Shown here: positions 5,461 through 7,627 of the stretch, one piece after another
How positions within the stretch are numbered: the first letter of the stretch is position 1
How the letters are laid out: the number at the start of each line of letters is the position of its first letter
Source of the DNA: Paraprevotella sp.
GTDB lineage: Bacteria; Bacteroidota; Bacteroidia; Bacteroidales; Bacteroidaceae
Direction of reading: 5' to 3'
DNA: 7,627 bases
Assembly: GCA_021205005.1 (NCBI GenBank)
Contig: JAJPYK010000182.1
Location: 5,840-13,466, forward strand
Program-made: the position numbers and the translations under genes
Notes under the pieces: generated by a model
Databases searched by the model: none
The model's input: the letters and a program-made list of their open reading frames with translations, nothing else
What the model was told of the DNA's origin: nothing

Positions 5461-6273
5461 ATGTACAAAACGAATTTGCTGACTTATGATTTAGGCCGCG
5501 GAGTTTGTGCTTTCAGCACGGAACGAAGCGGAGGATATAGTGTGGGACATTATGCCGCTTTCAACGCCAATGCTTATTGTGGGGACGATGAATGCAGCGT
5601 GCTGCTCAATCGGCATTTGTTATGCGACGATTTGGGGCTGGATTTTTCCCGTTTGATTATTCCTCATCAGGTACATGCCGACCGCGTGTGCCGTATCGAT
5701 GAGGATTTCTTCATGCAAACCGAGGACGAGAAGAGGGATATGCTGGACGGAGTAGACGCCGTGATCACCCGTTTGTCCCAAGTTTGCGTGTCGGTGTCTA
5801 CGGCCGATTGTATTCCTGTTCTTCTTTATGACGAGGCCCACCATGCCGTGGCGGCCGTACATGCCGGATGGAGGGGCACGGCGCGGCATATCCCTCAGGT
5901 CACTTTACAGGCCATGTCCGCGGCTTATGGCACCCGACCTTCCGACGTGAAGGCCGTGATCGGTCCGGGCATCTCGCAAGAGGCCTTTGAGGTGGGCGAT
6001 GAAGTGTATGAGGCTTTCCGCAAGGCAGGTTTCCCGATGGAAGAGATCGCACGACATTATCCGGTTCAGGATGCGGAAGGAGGAGATCGGAAGAAATGGC
6101 ATATCGATTTATGGAGAGCCAACGAATGGCTGTTGGTATCGGGGGGCGTGCCTGCCGACCGAATTCAGGTGGCCGGGATTTGCACTTATCTTCATTCGGA
6201 ACGCTTTTTTTCCGCCCGCCGGCTCGGCATCTGTTCGGGGCGCATCCTGAACGGCATATTCCTGACAGAATAA
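5461..6273 (+). CDS. pgeF: Laccase-domain enzyme PgeF/YfiH (peptidoglycan editing factor, purine nucleoside phosphorylase family)
   Basis: Member of the YfiH/DUF152 multicopper-oxidase-like family. Known members correct UDP-MurNAc carrying L-Ser in place of L-Ala in E. coli, and the family (YlmD, mammalian LACC1) cleaves adenosine, inosine and related nucleosides by phosphorolysis or deamination. The 270-residue length is typical. The metal-site residues are His72 (HQVHADRV), Cys117 (STADCIPV) and His134 (AVHAGWRGT). Also visible are FSTERSGGYS near 18-27, IGPGISQEAFEVGDEV (167-182), and the C-terminal ERFFSARRLG...SGR signature (247-261). The start ATG is 15 bases after the obgE stop. Neighbours on one side are purine genes (hpt, adk) and on the other a peptidoglycan-peptidase-like gene, so context alone does not decide the substrate. 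The family assignment is firm; the substrate is inference. Confidence 0.92.
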   Translation: MYKTNLLTYDLGRGVCAFSTERSGGYSVGHYAAFNANAYCGDDECSVLLNRHLLCDDLGLDFSRLIIPHQVHADRVCRIDEDFFMQTEDEKRDMLDGVDAVITRLSQVCVSVSTADCIPVLLYDEAHHAVAAVHAGWRGTARHIPQVTLQAMSAAYGTRPSDVKAVIGPGISQEAFEVGDEVYEAFRKAGFPMEEIARHYPVQDAEGGDRKKWHIDLWRANEWLLVSGGVPADRIQVAGICTYLHSERFFSARRLGICSGRILNGIFLTE

Positions 6274-6292
6274 AACTTCACTTCCTGATACG

Positions 6293-7513
6293 ATGAAAAA
6301 GCGGATGACGATTTTGGCATGCAGTCTGTGCTTGGCCTTGGCCTACTCTTTTACGGAACTTCACGAGGACAAGGTCTCCTTTTCCCGTGCGGAACGGCGC
6401 ATGTTGCACATCCCTACGGCCGGATTGTTTGCCGGAGGAGACTATTCTACCGTTTCTTCTGCTGATTTGAAGCGTGACGGATGGCGTTTCCCCGTTTCGG
6501 CAGGGATCTGTTTCACGCCTGAGTTCGAGCATCAAACCACAGGATGGTACATCATGTCGCCCGATGAGGAACATGAAGTGCAGGCAGCTATGGAAGGTGT
6601 GGTGCGTCTGGTACGTAAAACGGATTTAGGCAAGACCGTGGTGATTCTTCACCCGAACGGATTGGAGACCGTATATGCCCATCATGCCCGCACGCTGGTC
6701 AAGTCGGGCGATTACGTGGAGGCCGGACAGGCGATAGCGAAGGCCGGCGCCGACCATGGGAGTGTCTATACTTATTTCGGTATGATGGCGAACGGCATAC
6801 CCTTGGATCCTTCTGTTTTTGTCAATCCCGACGTTTCGTTAAAGGACGGAGTGGTCCTGTTTCAGACAGACGGGCAAGGAGAGTTGCGGGCGTCGCGCTA
6901 TGCCGCCGGGCAGATCAGCGAGCGGGAACCAGCTTTCGACAGGGTGCGCGGGATCGGAATCGTGGACACGGACCGTCCCTTTTCCGATCTGGAGCGTCGC
7001 CATGTGGCCGTGCCTACGCCCGGACTGTTCGACCATTCGTCTTCATTTACGCTGGATCTGGGTCGGGAGAAAAGGTTGGCTTATCCCTTGCCGGGAGCCA
7101 AAGTCATCAGTCCTTACGGGGGAAAGCGTAAGAACCATACCGGCACAAATCTGAAAACACGTCCGAAGGATAAGATCCGGGCCGTGTTCGACGGGGTGGT
7201 ACGCTTTTCCGGAAAATATTCCGCCTATGGCAATATGATCGTGGTGCGGCATGCCAACGGACTGGAGACTTGTTACGCCCATAATGCGCGTAATCTGGTA
7301 GAGACGGACGACCGGGTGAAAGCCGGCGATGTCATTGCCACGGTGGGCCGTACGGGGCGGGCCACGACGGAACATTGTCATTTTGAGGTGCGCGTGAACG
7401 GTGTGCCTTTCAACAGCGACTATCTGTTCGACCATGCTACGGAGACGCTGAAAAATGTCAAACTTACTTTCAAACGCAAGGATAACGGTAGTATTTCCGT
7501 CAAGAGTCGTTAA
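6293..7513 (+). CDS. Exported tandem M23 (LytM-type) peptidase-like protein, possibly non-catalytic
   Basis: The 406-residue protein has a signal peptide (MKKRM, then hydrophobic residues 6-20; Cys10 is too close to the N-terminus for a lipobox), so it is probably periplasmic. Two M23-like domains follow. Domain 1 (about 86-178) keeps GVVRLV and NGLETVYAHHARTLV, but where catalytic M23 proteins have HxH it reads GSVYTYFGM, and it has no HxG...D motif; it is a degenerate copy. Domain 2 (about 271-380) has NHTGTNLKT (281-289), GNMIVVRH, YAH (His330), GRTGRATTEHCHFEV. His282, His361 and His363 are present, but the metal ligand normally Asp (HxGxD) is Asn286 (codon AAT, 7148-7150), and HLH reads HCH. 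Both copies share NGLET-YAH-AR-LV, which indicates internal duplication. It is either a weak zinc endopeptidase or an EnvC/NlpD-like non-catalytic activator. Co-transcription with pgeF (19-base gap) suggests a cell-wall link. Confidence 0.88.
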   Translation: MKKRMTILACSLCLALAYSFTELHEDKVSFSRAERRMLHIPTAGLFAGGDYSTVSSADLKRDGWRFPVSAGICFTPEFEHQTTGWYIMSPDEEHEVQAAMEGVVRLVRKTDLGKTVVILHPNGLETVYAHHARTLVKSGDYVEAGQAIAKAGADHGSVYTYFGMMANGIPLDPSVFVNPDVSLKDGVVLFQTDGQGELRASRYAAGQISEREPAFDRVRGIGIVDTDRPFSDLERRHVAVPTPGLFDHSSSFTLDLGREKRLAYPLPGAKVISPYGGKRKNHTGTNLKTRPKDKIRAVFDGVVRFSGKYSAYGNMIVVRHANGLETCYAHNARNLVETDDRVKAGDVIATVGRTGRATTEHCHFEVRVNGVPFNSDYLFDHATETLKNVKLTFKRKDNGSISVKSR

Positions 7514-7540
7514 GCCCCTGAGGTTTGTTTCTCCTCTACG

Positions 7541-7562
7541 GGCCGAGGGGGGGCCTTCGGCC
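7541..7562. other. GC-rich hairpin after the M23 gene
   Basis: GGCCGA (7541-7546) pairs with TCGGCC (7557-7562), extended by GG/CC with one bulged T, around a loop from a run of seven Gs. It begins 27 bases after the M23 stop codon. A mixed sequence (GGATTTCC) follows instead of a T tract, so it could be a weak transcript end or 3' stabiliser, but a standard terminator is not visible before the window ends. Confidence 0.45.
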
Positions 7563-7588
7563 GGATTTCCATCCGTCTTGAACCTGCG

Positions 7589-7627
7589 AAATCAATCTGC
7601 GGAAGAAAATTTTTCATTCTCCGCAGA
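7589..7627. repeat. Right-edge copies of the palindromic repeat, cut by the window end
   Basis: AAATCAATCTGCGGA (7589-7603) is identical to 69-83 in the left cluster, and the unit continues as AGAAAATTTTT with small changes. An inverted copy follows (TTCTCCGCAGA, 7617-7627). The arms TCTGCGGA (7596-7603) and TCCGCAGA (7620-7627) pair perfectly over 8 bp, and the array may go on past the edge. Confidence 0.8.

Noticed and set aside
6293..6340. Lipoprotein signal on the M23 protein (Cys10 or Cys13)
   Set aside because: Cys10 leaves too short a hydrophobic stretch before it, and Leu precedes Cys13; an ordinary signal peptide fits better.
7551..7564. UUCG tetraloop terminator
   Set aside because: The TTCG is present, but the flanking bases do not pair to close it beyond one base pair, and no T tract follows.

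Overview
This 7.6 kb window is a chromosomal housekeeping segment of a Bacteroidales bacterium (Bacteroidota). Four things point there: a DUF4831 protein next to a fused NnrE-NnrD gene; the characteristic acidic-tailed form of ObgE; the short-LID adenylate kinase; and a TAnnTTTG-type -7 promoter box in front of hpt. Genus cannot be fixed from sequence alone. No mobile element, CRISPR array, tRNA or rRNA is visible.

Layout. Bases 1-40 hold a rho-independent terminator for a plus-strand gene that lies off the left edge. Bases 44-143 hold a cluster of short palindromic repeats, and 278-318 a second terminator, for the minus strand. The leftward transcription unit (minus strand) is nnrE-nnrD (2974 to 1448) followed 9 bases later by a DUF4831 secreted protein gene (1438 to 359). 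A short divergent promoter region (2975-3094) with clear mirror symmetry separates it from the rightward unit: hpt (3095-3631), adk (3691-4266), obgE (4273-5445), pgeF (5461-6273) and a tandem-domain M23 peptidase-like gene (6293-7513). Gaps from adk onward are only 6, 15 and 19 bases, so these genes are probably co-transcribed. The right edge (7589-7627) contains another copy of the repeat found at the left edge.

How the genes work together. Hpt and Adk are purine salvage and nucleotide balance enzymes. ObgE is a ribosome-assembly and stringent-response GTPase. PgeF is a laccase-domain enzyme linked both to peptidoglycan precursor editing and to purine nucleoside cleavage, so it could serve the purine theme of hpt/adk or the wall theme of the M23 gene. 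NnrE-NnrD repairs damaged (hydrated) NAD(P)H.

Most notable points. The nnrE-nnrD gene is interrupted by one in-frame TGA at 2756-2758, at a position where a glycine codon (GGA) would be expected; both sides stay in the same frame with family motifs intact. The M23 protein has one domain without metal ligands and a second in which the usual zinc-ligand Asp is Asn. Adk has Arg where Thr is expected in the AMP-site STGD motif. I found no convincing evidence of a wholly new system; the strongest leads are the nonsense codon, the repeat family and the possibly non-catalytic M23 protein.
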